DNA of 64,000 nt from Snodgrassella alvi. Its GTDB lineage: Bacteria > Pseudomonadota > Gammaproteobacteria > Burkholderiales > Neisseriaceae. The position numbers and the translations under genes were made by a program. The stretch is from contig NZ_MDVC01000055.1 in the NCBI RefSeq assembly GCF_002777425.1, positions 1 to 64,000 on the forward strand. Reading direction: 5' to 3'. The stretch's first letter is position 1. Every line of letters begins with the position of its first letter. Of this stretch, positions 8,430 to 17,495 are shown piece after piece. Below the pieces are notes generated by a model, which saw only the letters and a program-made list of their open reading frames with translations, was not told the DNA's origin and made no database searches.

Positions 8430-9431
8430 ATGATGCAAGAGCAGCCTATGGCCAGTACACCTGAACCAACTGTGGTAAAGGGGGTGTTCTGGCCTAAACT
8501 GGTTTGGGTCATCGCTGCTGTGTTACTCAGTCTGCTATTGAGCTGGTTTTGTCTGGGGCTGGGCATGGGCGGATGGCAGTGGCCGCAGTCGATGGATGAA
8601 ATAACGCTTGGTATCCGGCTGCCGCGGGTATTGGTGGCGCTTATTGTTGGCGCTGCGCTGGCTGCTGCTGGTGCGGCATTGCAGGCGCTGTTTGATAATC
8701 CGCTGGCAGACCCGAGTCTGATTGGGACTTCTGGTGGTGCAGCATTGGGGGTGATTGCTGTTCTGGCCTTGGGCTGGGGGATGGTAACTGTACCTTTAGC
8801 CGCTTTTTTCGGTGCACTGCTGGTGTGTTTACTGATTCTGACGGTACATCGTCTGCTCGGTGGTGGTACATTGGGGCTGCTGGTGATGGGTTTTGTAATT
8901 AGTGCCTTTTGTGGTGCGCTGGTGAGTCTGATTTTATTTATGTCGGATGATATGGTCTTGCGCAGTGCAACTAACTGGCTGGCTGGTAGTCTGGCTGAGG
9001 CTGGCTTTACTTCGCCCTGGTATGCTTTGGCCGTGATGTTGCTGGGGCTGGGTTTACTGTTGGTGGTTGGACGGCGGCTGGATATTCTGATGCTGGGTGA
9101 AGAAACCGCCATCAGTATGGGAGTAGCGGTAGGCAGTACGCGGATGTGGACGGTTATCGGCGCAGCGCTATTAACAGGTGCGGCAGTGTCATTGGCGGGT
9201 ATTATTGGCTTTCTGGGCATGATGGTGCCGAATGTGATTGCCCGTAGCTGGGGCGGCAGCCGACGCCGGATTATATTGCTATCTGCTTGGCTGGGAGCGG
9301 TATTTTTATTACTGGTAGACAGTGTGGCACGCTGGTTGAGCTATCCGGTAGATTTGCCGGTAGGTATCGTGATTGCTTTACTTGGCGGGCCGTTTTTCCT
9401 GTGGCTGTTTTTGCAGCCATTGCGGCGTTAG
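8430..9431 (+). CDS. hmuU: Heme ABC transporter permease HmuU
   Basis: A 333-residue FecCD-family permease with about ten membrane helices. Conserved blocks include RLPRVLVALIVGAALAAAG, the LADPSLIGTSGGAALG segment, and the NWLAGSL motif near the middle. It forms the membrane channel for heme import with HmuV. The first ATG (8430) is followed directly by a second (8433), and a third Met lies at residue 7. The true start could be any of these, which changes only a short cytosolic tail. Confidence 0.92.
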   Translation: MMQEQPMASTPEPTVVKGVFWPKLVWVIAAVLLSLLLSWFCLGLGMGGWQWPQSMDEITLGIRLPRVLVALIVGAALAAAGAALQALFDNPLADPSLIGTSGGAALGVIAVLALGWGMVTVPLAAFFGALLVCLLILTVHRLLGGGTLGLLVMGFVISAFCGALVSLILFMSDDMVLRSATNWLAGSLAEAGFTSPWYALAVMLLGLGLLLVVGRRLDILMLGEETAISMGVAVGSTRMWTVIGAALLTGAAVSLAGIIGFLGMMVPNVIARSWGGSRRRIILLSAWLGAVFLLLVDSVARWLSYPVDLPVGIVIALLGGPFFLWLFLQPLRR

Positions 9432-9440
9432 GAGCTGGGT

Positions 9441-10211
9441 ATGGAGAGTTTGTTTACTGTTCGTAATGTGCAGGTGCAAGCACGTAGCCGCTGTATTTTA
9501 TCTGTACCACAGCTTGATTTGCCGGCCAATCAGCATACCAGTATTATCGGGCCGAATGGTGCGGGTAAATCTACTTTATTGCGTGCGCTGCTGGGCTTGC
9601 ATGGCACTGGTGTACAGTTACGCGGAGAATCTGTTGGCAGTAATTTAAAGCGTGGGCAGATTGCTTGGGTAGGGCAGCACGGACAATATAATTTACCGCT
9701 TACTGTGACTGAATATGTGCAGCTTGGCTGTTATCCGCATGGAGGCTGGTTTAAGAAAGCACAGGCACCGACCACAAAATTACAGTATCTGCTGGATGTT
9801 TTTGATTTGCGCCCATTGGCACAGCAACGCATTGGCAGTTTGTCTGGTGGTGAGCAGCAGCGTGCTAATGTGGTACGTGCCCTGTTACAGAATGCACCGG
9901 TGTTATTGCTGGATGAACCTTGCAATCATCTGGATATTCGCCATCAGCATCGCCTGATGCATTATTTGCGCGAACACCATGCTGAATTCTCGGTCGTTAT
10001 GGTGTTGCATGATTTAACTATGGCCGCCAATCACGCCGATTTTATTGTATTGATGAATGAGGGGCAGATAGTTGCTTCTGGCACACCGCATGATGTGATG
10101 CAGTCTGATTTACTCAGTGAAGTGTATCAGTGGCCAATCCGGCGTATCGAAGAGGATGGCAAGCTGTTTTTCCGTATGGCTCATTACCCCGTGCATTCAG
10201 CAGTAGTCTGA
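9441..10211 (+). CDS. hmuV: Heme ABC transporter ATP-binding protein HmuV
   Basis: A 256-residue ATPase with Walker A GPNGAGKST at residues 37-45, signature LSGGEQQ near 134, Walker B VLLLDEP near 154, and the switch histidine in VVMVLHDLTMAA. It powers heme import through HmuU. It starts nine bases after hmuU with GGAG in the spacer. It is the last gene of the heme locus. I see no clean intrinsic terminator directly behind it. Confidence 0.93.
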   Translation: MESLFTVRNVQVQARSRCILSVPQLDLPANQHTSIIGPNGAGKSTLLRALLGLHGTGVQLRGESVGSNLKRGQIAWVGQHGQYNLPLTVTEYVQLGCYPHGGWFKKAQAPTTKLQYLLDVFDLRPLAQQRIGSLSGGEQQRANVVRALLQNAPVLLLDEPCNHLDIRHQHRLMHYLREHHAEFSVVMVLHDLTMAANHADFIVLMNEGQIVASGTPHDVMQSDLLSEVYQWPIRRIEEDGKLFFRMAHYPVHSAVV

Positions 10212-10857
10212 GTTAACTATGAGAATGCATTGATTGAGCTGAATATTCAATGGATGATGAATAATGATGGAATTAATTTGAGTTTTAAAGGCATGAAACT
10301 ACTTGGAAAATTAGTTTTTTATTACTGTTGTCATTAGTTGTACTCAGTCTTTGCGTTAACGGCCTGTATTCTTAGTTTGTTACAAATTTTGGTGGGAAAA
10401 GAGAGCAATGCAGCCATTAGCAGGAACGTAGTGCAGATATTGTAAGTATTAAAAATCAAGTATAAACATAATCAGTTAATTCTGGAAAATTAAATACATA
10501 TAAATGGATAGAATGTACGGATAACCGTAGTCATGGTGGGGCAGAGTAATACTCATAAGGCTTTAGCTTTGATTTATGCTGTTATTGATATATAACCATT
10601 CTATGCTGTGTATATTGGTTTTCACGCAGGATACTATTCGCCAGCGGAAAATAATTCGGCATGATTAAATTGTTTTATGGTTGATATAATCTGCTCATTG
10701 TATAAGTTAATTATGTGTTTGATGGCCAATATTGCTGTTTTTACCCTTGGCATTCTGGTTGCAATTGAAGCTTTCAGTATTGGCAGGTGAAAGTGTAAAA
10801 AAATTCCGGTATAGTGTATGACACAATTATCTATTTCCCTTGAATCAGGAATTTTAT
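10212..10857. other. Intergenic, with a possible decayed signal-peptide ORF
   Basis: This spacer of about 645 bases separates the heme locus from the amino acid transporter. No intact gene is evident. At 10293 an ATG starts MKLLGKLVF and is thrown out of frame at a T6 run (10315-10320). One extra T would give a 27-residue hydrophobic peptide ending in TAG at 10375. The last 40 bases carry the ribosome site and probably the promoter of the binding-protein gene (TATAGT near 10809). A minus-strand frame over 10634-10945 looks like a shadow. Confidence 0.4.
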
Positions 10858-11649
10858 ATGCAAAACGCCATGCGTAAATTTTTATTGGGCTCTGTGGCTG
10901 CGGTGGCGCTTGCTGCCTGTGGTGGTGAGTCTGCTTCCGGTACAACTGGTTCCAGTGAAAGTAAGACGGTAGTCATGGGGCTGGATGATAGCTTCCCGCC
11001 CATGGGTTTTCGCAACGAAAAAAATGAGCTGGTTGGGTTTGACATTGATATGGCGCGTGAAGCGGCCAAGCGTGCCGGTCTGGCCGTAGAACTTAAGCCG
11101 ATTGACTGGAGCGCCAAGGAATCGGAGCTTAACAGTAAGCGTGTGGATATGCTTTGGAATGGCCTCACCATTACGCCGCAGCGGCAGCAGCAATTATTGC
11201 TATCCAAACCATATATGGATAATCATCAAATTATTGTTGTGCGTCCTGATAGTGGTATTAGCACCAAAGCGCAATTGGCTGGAAAAGTCGTTGGCGTACA
11301 AGATGGCAGCAGTGCGGTGGACGCAGTAGAAGCTGAACCAAATGTGGCTAAATCTTTTAAAGAGTTGAAGAAATATTCTGATAATGTGACTGCTTTGATG
11401 GATGTGTCGACCAAACGCGTGGATGCATTGGTGGTAGATGAAGTGGTTGGTCGTTATTATGTTGCGAAAAAACCGAATGAATATAAAGTATTAAGTGATG
11501 ATTTCGGTACTGAGCAATATGCTGTGGCGTTCCGTAAGGATGATCAGGCTTTGGAGCAGAAAATTCAGGCTGCTCTGGATAGTATGAAAGCTGATGGCAC
11601 ATCTGCTAAAATTGCCGCAAAATGGTTCGGTAAAGACATCGTCAAATAA
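10858..11649 (+). CDS. Polar amino acid ABC transporter, substrate-binding lipoprotein
   Basis: With the ATG at 10858 the product is 263 residues. It begins MQNAMRKFLLGSVAAVALAACGG, a lipoprotein signal with lipobox LAAC, so the mature protein is lipid-anchored and periplasm-facing. The body is an SBP_bac_3 fold with MGLDDSFPPMGFRNEKNELVG and GFDIDMAREAAKRAG, typical of polar amino acid binding proteins. The start was chosen because CAGGA lies eight bases before this ATG; an upstream TTG at 10840 has none. The ligand (cystine, glutamine, arginine or other) is not decidable here. The permease and ATPase genes follow after a hairpin. Confidence 0.88.
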   Translation: MQNAMRKFLLGSVAAVALAACGGESASGTTGSSESKTVVMGLDDSFPPMGFRNEKNELVGFDIDMAREAAKRAGLAVELKPIDWSAKESELNSKRVDMLWNGLTITPQRQQQLLLSKPYMDNHQIIVVRPDSGISTKAQLAGKVVGVQDGSSAVDAVEAEPNVAKSFKELKKYSDNVTALMDVSTKRVDALVVDEVVGRYYVAKKPNEYKVLSDDFGTEQYAVAFRKDDQALEQKIQAALDSMKADGTSAKIAAKWFGKDIVK

Positions 11650-11671
11650 GTGCTGTTTTTACTTTGGAATC

Positions 11672-11719
11672 AACGCTGCCTGAATGTGAATTGTTCAGGC
11701 AGCGTTATTGTTGTTTTAA
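11672..11719 (+). terminator. Hairpin between binding-protein and permease genes
   Basis: AACGCTGCCTGAA (11672-11684) pairs perfectly with TTCAGGCAGCGTT (11694-11706) around a nine-base loop, followed by a T-rich tail. It probably ends a share of transcripts and also protects the 3' end of the binding-protein mRNA, giving more binding protein than permease. Its left arm resembles a neisserial uptake sequence (11 of 12 match to AGGCTGCCTGAA). Confidence 0.65.
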
Positions 11720-11728
11720 GGATTACAC

Positions 11729-12373
11729 GTGAATGATGTGTTAAATATGTTGCCAGAATTGTGGACGGGGGCAAAAATTACCCTCAGCCTGTTTGCCATT
11801 ACCCTGCTGCTGTCTATTCCGTTGGGGCTGGTATTGGCATTATTGCGTCTGTCTGGCATTAAAGCGCTGGATTACATCGTTAATTTTTACATCTGGGTGA
11901 TGCGTGGCACGCCGCTGATGTTGCAGATTTTCTTTATTTACTTTGCCTTGCCGGCAGTCAATATTCTGCTGCCTGCTTATACCACGGCGGTAGTGGCGTT
12001 TGTACTCAATTATGCAGCCTATTTTGCTGAGATTTTCCGTGCCGGTATTCAGGGCGTAGGTAAGGGGCAGTATGAGGCAGCAAAAACGCTGGGTATGAGC
12101 TATGGTCAAACTATGCGCCGCATTGTTCTGCCGCAAATGTGGAAAAAAATCCTGCCACCATTAAGCAATGAAACCATTACGCTGGTTAAGGATACCTCGC
12201 TGGTGTATGTACTGGCGTTGCAGGATGTGATGCGGGTAACCTATCAGTTGGTACAGCGTGAATTCAATCTGATGCCGTTTTCTGTGGCGGCCGCCTTCTA
12301 CTTGATTATGACCCTGATTCTGACTTGGGGCTTCCAGAAAATGGAGAAACGCTATGCACGCTACGACGACTGA
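11729..12373 (+). CDS. Polar amino acid ABC transporter permease
   Basis: A 214-residue HisM/GlnP-type permease with about five membrane helices. The EAA loop reads [23 protein letters not shown], the docking site for the ATPase, and [10 protein letters not shown] and [16 protein letters not shown] are also typical. The start is GTG at 11729, preceded by TTTAAGGA. Only one permease gene is present, so the transporter probably works as a homodimeric channel. The ATPase gene overlaps its 3' end by 20 bases. Confidence 0.9.
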   Translation: MNDVLNMLPELWTGAKITLSLFAITLLLSIPLGLVLALLRLSGIKALDYIVNFYIWVMRGTPLMLQIFFIYFALPAVNILLPAYTTAVVAFVLNYAAYFAEIFRAGIQGVGKGQYEAAKTLGMSYGQTMRRIVLPQMWKKILPPLSNETITLVKDTSLVYVLALQDVMRVTYQLVQREFNLMPFSVAAAFYLIMTLILTWGFQKMEKRYARYDD

Positions 12374-13133
12374 TTTAATGATAGATGCACGCGGTATTTA
12401 CAAGGCCTTTGGTCAGGTGGAAGTGCTTAAAGGTGTGGATATTCAGGTGGCACGCTCGGAAGTGGTTGCCATCATCGGCTCTTCCGGCTCGGGTAAATCT
12501 ACATTGCTGCGCTGTCTGAATTATCTGGAAAAAATAGATGCTGGCAGCATTGCGATTGAAAACGATTTTCTGGTGCAGAATAACAGCCATAACCGCGCCC
12601 ATTATGTGCCTGAACGGACGATTAAGAATATCTGTGCGCGCATGGGTATGGTATTTCAGCAGTTTAATCTGTTTCCGCATATGACTGTGTTGCAGAACGT
12701 GATTGAAGCACCAATCACGGTGAAAAAAATGCAGCGTGACGAAATTGTGCCACTGGCGCAGGAGCTGCTGCGTAAAGTAGGCTTGGAAAACAAGCAGGAT
12801 TGTTATCCGTCGCAGTTATCCGGTGGACAGAAACAGCGTGTTGCCATCGCCCGTGCACTGGCCATGCAGCCACAAATTATGCTGTTTGATGAACCAACTT
12901 CGGCACTTGATCCGGAGTTGACCGGTGAAGTATTAAAAACCATGCAGCAGTTGGCTGAAGACAAGATGACGATGGTGGTGGTAACCCATGAGATGGGCTT
13001 CGCGCGCGAAGTGGCCAACAAGGTGCTGTTTATGGATAAAGGTGTGATTGTTGAATCGGGTGAAGCGAGAAGCTTTTTTGCTAACCCGCAGCATGCACGG
13101 ACACAGGCGTTTTTGAGCTCGATGTTGAAGTAA
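12354..13133 (+). CDS. Polar amino acid ABC transporter ATP-binding protein
   Basis: A 259-residue GlnQ/HisP-type ATPase: Walker [10 protein letters not shown] at residues 42-50, Q-loop in [14 protein letters not shown], signature LSGGQKQ near 157, Walker [15 protein letters not shown], and switch VVTHEMGFA. It energises uptake by the preceding permease and binding lipoprotein. The ATG at 12354 lies inside the permease gene and has GGAG at the right spacing. A later ATG (12378) has no comparable site. A weak dyad (TGATCTTA/TAAGATCG) follows the gene. Confidence 0.92.
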   Translation: MHATTTDLMIDARGIYKAFGQVEVLKGVDIQVARSEVVAIIGSSGSGKSTLLRCLNYLEKIDAGSIAIENDFLVQNNSHNRAHYVPERTIKNICARMGMVFQQFNLFPHMTVLQNVIEAPITVKKMQRDEIVPLAQELLRKVGLENKQDCYPSQLSGGQKQRVAIARALAMQPQIMLFDEPTSALDPELTGEVLKTMQQLAEDKMTMVVVTHEMGFAREVANKVLFMDKGVIVESGEARSFFANPQHARTQAFLSSMLK

Positions 13134-13321
13134 GCAGAAATTCCCTGTCTGATCTTAGTGTTTATATTGTAAATGATGATTAAGATCGGATGTTATTAAA
13201 TATATATATGATAATGCTTTTTGTTCTATGTTGATTATGTAAATTACATATATGGATAAGTGGTAAGTGATAGTAAATTGAAGTGTAAATAAATATCAGA
13301 TCCGGTAGATTACTTGTTCCG

Positions 13322-13332
13322 ATCACTGTGAT
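13322..13332. promoter_or_regulatory. Short dyad upstream of the Dam-type methylase
   Basis: ATCAC-T-GTGAT is a perfect short dyad about 40 bases before the methylase ATG, flanked more widely by CCGAT and ATCGG. Restriction-modification genes often have small operators here, but such a dyad can also arise by chance. Confidence 0.2.
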
Positions 13333-13370
13333 ATTGGATTAATCGGCATTGAAATAAAGAGTTACTAAAT

Positions 13371-14213
13371 ATGAGATATGGTAAAAATCAATTGATATCC
13401 CCAGTTTTAAAATGGGCAGGTGGTAAACGTCAATTGCTTGATACTTTAATTCCTTTATTACCAAAAGACTATTCTGTCTACTGTGAGCCTTTTGTAGGTG
13501 GTGGTGCATTATTTTTTGCATTGCAACCACAATTAGCCTGCATTAATGATATCAATCATGAACTGATTCAGGTTTATATTGTTATCAAGAATAATGTTGA
13601 TGCGTTGATTGAGCGGCTAAAGAAATTTCAGAATGATAAAGAACATTTTTATGAGGTACGCAGCTGGGATAGAAATAAGGATTCGTATGCTCAGCTCTCC
13701 GATATTGAAAAAGCCGCTCGGATTATTTATCTAAACAGAACATGTTTTAATGGTTTGTTCAGAGTTAATGCTTCTGGTGAGTTTAATGTGCCATTTGGCA
13801 GTTATGCAAATCCTAATATTGTTAATGAGCCTGTTTTAAGGGCTATTAATGGTTATTTGAATAGTGCAGAGATAGCTATTAGTGCCGGTGATTACACAGA
13901 AATTTTAAGAAATCTGCCTGACAATGCTTTTGTATATCTTGATCCGCCTTATGATCCCATATCTGCTACGGCTAGTTTTACCAGTTATACCAAAGGTGGT
14001 TTTTCTCGAGAAGAGCAAATAAGGTTACGTAGGTATTGTGATGAGCTGAATGAGCGTGGAATTAAATTTATGTTGTCCAATTCGGCAACAGACTTTATTT
14101 GTGAACAATATGGCAAATATAATATAAAAATTGTTTCTGCCAGACGCTTAGTAGGAGCAAATTCGTCAAGTAGAGGTAAAATGCAGGAGATTATTGTAAG
14201 AAATTATGAGTAA
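13371..14213 (+). CDS. DNA adenine methylase, Dam/DpnM type
   Basis: A 280-residue class alpha adenine-N6 methyltransferase. It has the SAM motif FVGGGALFF near residues 41-49 (after KWAGGKRQLLDTL), the catalytic DPPY at 191-194, and ASGEFNVPFGSY plus SATASFTSYT, which parallel blocks of the GATC methylases E. coli Dam and DpnM. GATC methylation is therefore likely. The next gene overlaps by eight bases and encodes a nuclease-like protein, so this is probably the protective half of a restriction-modification system rather than a housekeeping Dam. Base composition is more AT-rich than flanking genes, consistent with transfer. Confidence 0.88.
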   Translation: MRYGKNQLISPVLKWAGGKRQLLDTLIPLLPKDYSVYCEPFVGGGALFFALQPQLACINDINHELIQVYIVIKNNVDALIERLKKFQNDKEHFYEVRSWDRNKDSYAQLSDIEKAARIIYLNRTCFNGLFRVNASGEFNVPFGSYANPNIVNEPVLRAINGYLNSAEIAISAGDYTEILRNLPDNAFVYLDPPYDPISATASFTSYTKGGFSREEQIRLRRYCDELNERGIKFMLSNSATDFICEQYGKYNIKIVSARRLVGANSSSRGKMQEIIVRNYE

Positions 14214-15516
14214 ATTTAAAAATTTAAGTATTAGTGAAGCTTGGTGCAGCCTATTTGAAGAACATAATATTCTCGAAAGGATAGAGGGAGAGGGTTTTTT
14301 TAAGATTGATGCAAAAGAAATAAAAAAAATAAAAGAACCGAGATTAATGGCAAAATTTGATCATTTCGTCAATCTGCCTAAAATTTTTTCTGAAAATCAT
14401 CTTGCTATTTTACCGGTTACTCGTGGTAGCTATATTATAGGTAATTTTCAGGCGTATCAGAGTTTGGAGCAGGTGAAGGCTGATACACCCATTACAAGAA
14501 TGTATTTACCAGATTATATTCAAAGTCTGGATTTATCCAATATAACCAGTGAGGCGATGGCTTTAAATTGTGCTTTTACCTCAGGTATTATTGCTGATTT
14601 TTTGCAGGAAAATGAAATTAAACCCACTGTGTCAGGTAGAGCTGGATCGGGTGCTTTTGATTTTTTTATCAATCTGAATAAGCAGGGTAAAAAGGTATGT
14701 CATTCAACCCAACGAATTTATGTGGATAAATCACAGATTGAAATTGATGCTGGATACGAAGGTAATCATTCACTAGCTTTGATAGAAGCAAAGCTAGATA
14801 TATCTAAGGACTTTTTAATCAGGCAATTATATTATCCATATCGGGTTTGGAAAAAACGTATTCAGAAACCAGTACGTCCAATATTTTTTATATACTCTAA
14901 TGGTATATATAATTTTTATGAGTATGAATTTCAAAATTTTGAATATTATAATTCTTTAGTATTGATTAAGCATAGAAAATATACTATTGAAGATACCAAA
15001 ATAAGATTTCTTGATATTGAAAAAGTAATGCGAGAAACATCTGTATTATATGATGAACCGAAAGTTCCTTTCCCTCAGGCAAATACATTTGAACGAGTAA
15101 TTAATATCTGTGAGCTACTGGTGGCAAAAGAATTAAGCCATAGTGAAATAACAGTAAACTATGCATTTACTAAACGTCAAACTGGTTATTATACTAATGC
15201 AGCCATATATTTAGGTTTAGTTAATAAAAGTCCTGATGAGATTAGTTATTGTTTAACAGAAAAAGGCAGATCGATATTAGAAGTAGGTTATAAAGACCGT
15301 CAGTTGTCATTTTGTAAGCTAATTTTGCAACATAATGTATTTAATCTTGTATTAAAAGAATATATCGAAAATAACAGAACAATGCCTTCGAAGAGTAGAA
15401 TTATTGAAATCATGCAAAAATCAAATTTATATAATATACGCTCATTAGATACTTTTAGGCGACGTGCTTCTACTGTGACAAAATGGATAGAATGGATTGT
15501 TAATTTAACAAAATAA
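14206..15516 (+). CDS. Probable type II restriction endonuclease
   Basis: A 436-residue protein with no signal or membrane segment. The segment EIDAGYEGNHSLALIEAK (D181, E194, K196) fits the D-X(n)-E-X-K core of PD-(D/E)XK nucleases and is followed by FLIRQLYYPYRVW and a strand-rich region. The C-terminal third looks like winged-helix DNA-binding domains. It resembles a group of uncharacterised restriction enzymes of about 400 residues rather than DpnII or MboI, which are shorter. Overlap with the adenine methylase gene makes a restriction role likely, with GATC as the predicted target. This is inference from neighbour and motif. The gene is very AT-rich, suggesting acquisition from outside. 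Confidence 0.7.
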   Translation: MSKFKNLSISEAWCSLFEEHNILERIEGEGFFKIDAKEIKKIKEPRLMAKFDHFVNLPKIFSENHLAILPVTRGSYIIGNFQAYQSLEQVKADTPITRMYLPDYIQSLDLSNITSEAMALNCAFTSGIIADFLQENEIKPTVSGRAGSGAFDFFINLNKQGKKVCHSTQRIYVDKSQIEIDAGYEGNHSLALIEAKLDISKDFLIRQLYYPYRVWKKRIQKPVRPIFFIYSNGIYNFYEYEFQNFEYYNSLVLIKHRKYTIEDTKIRFLDIEKVMRETSVLYDEPKVPFPQANTFERVINICELLVAKELSHSEITVNYAFTKRQTGYYTNAAIYLGLVNKSPDEISYCLTEKGRSILEVGYKDRQLSFCKLILQHNVFNLVLKEYIENNRTMPSKSRIIEIMQKSNLYNIRSLDTFRRRASTVTKWIEWIVNLTK

Positions 15517-15616
15517 CATTCCATTCTAATTTTTGAATTTATAAGTAAAGTTTATAATGGAGCTATAGCTTTTTATAAATCAATATAACTGGTTGTCTTA
15601 GCTTCGCATGCGCATT

Positions 15617-16525
15617 TCAGAAAGCCGGTTTAATCCATAGTTGCTGGTTTTTCTGGTCTATTTTCACGCTATATTTTTTCAGGAAATCTAAGCCGAGTAA
15701 GCCGTCTGATTCAAATTGGTCAGGCATACCGTCCATAATAGCCGCTCGAATGGGGATTTTACGTATGGATGGGTTAGTCAGTATGATTTTAACAGTCTGG
15801 GGATTGCCTTTTTTATTCAGGCGCAGTGTGGCTTCTTCGGATTTGGCTGCGGGTGTTTTATTGCTGCTGTTGAATGATGCTGGCAGTAATTTTCCTTTGA
15901 TAAAGGTCATTGATGCTCCGGTATCCAGAATAAGGCTATATGGTTTTTTCTGGTCGGTGAGGTTGATGATAATGCCTTCTTTGGGATGAATGTTGTAGGG
16001 GAAAGCAATCCATTGCTGGTTTATCTGGGCAGAATCCTGACCATCATCGATTATGATTTTTTTGTGCGCAAAATCCAGAGTAAGGATGTGATTCTGAAAG
16101 AGTGGCAAACCGATAACCGGCAGGTTGTCATCTGGTGCAGGTGCCTGTTCCTCAGTACTGGAATAACTCCAGCCCCATGGTTTCAGTTCTTCTGCATTGA
16201 TGTTGTCAAAGTTAAGCCCGTTAATATCTAGATGTTTTATCAGAAATTTTTGTGTTTCATTAATTTTTCCGCTTAAATCCAGACTTTTATTGGTATTTTG
16301 GTTTTTGGTCGTATCTGGCAGTTGTTGCAGTGTATTTAGCGGTAAATGCAAGGCTGTCTGTGAACCTGTATCAAGCTGAAACTGGCTTGGTTTGCCATTG
16401 ATATTTAAGACTACTTTGGCAATATGGGTATCTTTGGTAAAGGTTACCGGTAATACTACTTCTTTTGCTATGGCCACTCTTAGGGCTATGCATATAAAAA
16501 TAAAAAACAGGTTTGATAAGCGCAT
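15617..16525 (-). CDS. Exported protein with two retropepsin-like DTG motifs
   Basis: A 302-residue protein with an N-terminal signal sequence (MRLSNLFFIFICIALRVAIA). It contains two aspartic-protease active-site motifs: DTGSQT at residues 52-57 and DTGASM at 201-206. Each is preceded by hydrophobic residues (FQL, LIL), and the second half has GLLGLDFLKKY, as expected for a retropepsin fold. Both catalytic half-sites may therefore lie on one chain, giving a pseudo-dimer, whereas many bacterial clan AA proteins have one motif and dimerise. It probably acts in the periplasm. The substrate is unknown. It stands alone, convergent with the restriction gene. Confidence 0.75.
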   Translation of the reverse strand: MRLSNLFFIFICIALRVAIAKEVVLPVTFTKDTHIAKVVLNINGKPSQFQLDTGSQTALHLPLNTLQQLPDTTKNQNTNKSLDLSGKINETQKFLIKHLDINGLNFDNINAEELKPWGWSYSSTEEQAPAPDDNLPVIGLPLFQNHILTLDFAHKKIIIDDGQDSAQINQQWIAFPYNIHPKEGIIINLTDQKKPYSLILDTGASMTFIKGKLLPASFNSSNKTPAAKSEEATLRLNKKGNPQTVKIILTNPSIRKIPIRAAIMDGMPDQFESDGLLGLDFLKKYSVKIDQKNQQLWIKPAF

Positions 16526-16819
16526 GGATTTTATCCTTTTTTACAGTATAAGGTAATATCGGTGTTATGTGTTTATACTTGATTAATTGGTGATAGACCA
16601 GAACAAAGAACAATTAAAGTTAATAACTAGCCAGATTGATTATATTTTTGTTTCTTTTAGGAGAGAGTTACACACTGAGAACGTTTATTTTTAATATTTA
16701 TTTACTATTAATGTTGTAAGTGGTTAAGATAAAAATATTATTTTTGGTATAGAACTAAAATCTGGATTAAATATTCTTGCTTAGGTTTGCCATGAATTTT
16801 TTATCAATATCGGAAGTTA

Positions 16820-17476
16820 TTGATAGGTATTTTATTATTATGTGTTGGCTGGTGGCGATTTTCGCCTTATTCACCTCGGGTGGTTATGTCTGCATATTTA
16901 AATGACGGTGTGGATTGTTCGCAGTTTCCGCCGATGGCTACAGGTGATGAACCATTGCAAACAGAAATACCAAAAGGGATGCAGCCGTTTGTGTTGCCAA
17001 AAGTAAAAATGACTCCTTTGGCTGGGTTTAGTATGCCCACACGTGTACTACATCGCGCTGCTTATCTTTATGATGAACCCGCTAGTATCTCTGCAATTGA
17101 CTGGTTTGTGGGGTGGGGGTTTATGGCTAATGAAAAGGTAGTAAAGCGCCTGAAATTTGAGCAGAGAGCCCGTTTTGGTGGTATTGCCGGCACTAAAGAT
17201 GGAGGTTCTATGCCATATTCTTATGATGATATGTACCTGAATGCTTCGAATGTCCATTTGATTCCGGCAAATAAAAAAATAGCTACTCAGATTAGTGGTA
17301 TTAAGGTTGGGGATAATGTTCGTGTGGATGGTTGGCTGGTTAGAGTCGATATGGGAAATAGGTATGTGGTATCGTCATTGTCACGCACTGACAGGGGAGC
17401 GGGAGCGTGTGAAGTAATACTGGTATGTAATGTTACCCGGCTTGCTGCTGAAAAAGTATGGCCGGATTATAAGTGA
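16820..17476 (+). CDS. Membrane-anchored hypothetical protein
   Basis: A 218-residue product if TTG at 16820 is used. It begins LIGILLLCVGWWRFSPYSP, a membrane anchor, then a soluble, probably periplasmic domain with paired Trp/Gly-rich parts (IDWFVGWGFM) and several Cys near the C-terminus. An ATG at 16792 lies in another frame. Removing one T from the T6 run at 16797-16802 would give the natural-looking start MNFYQYRKLLIGIL, so the true gene may begin at 16792 with a frameshift. The cupin gene starts 19 bases downstream, suggesting one transcript. I do not recognise the family. Confidence 0.6.
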   Translation: MIGILLLCVGWWRFSPYSPRVVMSAYLNDGVDCSQFPPMATGDEPLQTEIPKGMQPFVLPKVKMTPLAGFSMPTRVLHRAAYLYDEPASISAIDWFVGWGFMANEKVVKRLKFEQRARFGGIAGTKDGGSMPYSYDDMYLNASNVHLIPANKKIATQISGIKVGDNVRVDGWLVRVDMGNRYVVSSLSRTDRGAGACEVILVCNVTRLAAEKVWPDYK

Positions 17477-17495
17477 CTTTTGATATGGAGGTGGA

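Noticed and set aside
8402-9220. Minus-strand ORF of 272 codons over hmuU
   Set aside because: Long only because GC-rich codons of hmuU avoid stops in the complement; product is low-complexity Pro/Ala/Ser.
10634-10945. Minus-strand ORF of 103 codons
   Set aside because: It overlaps the start of the well-supported lipoprotein gene antisense and its product looks like random reverse translation (His/Gln rich).
13142-13195. Terminator after the amino acid transporter operon
   Set aside because: TGATCTTA/TAAGATCG can pair, but the loop is long and no T tract follows.
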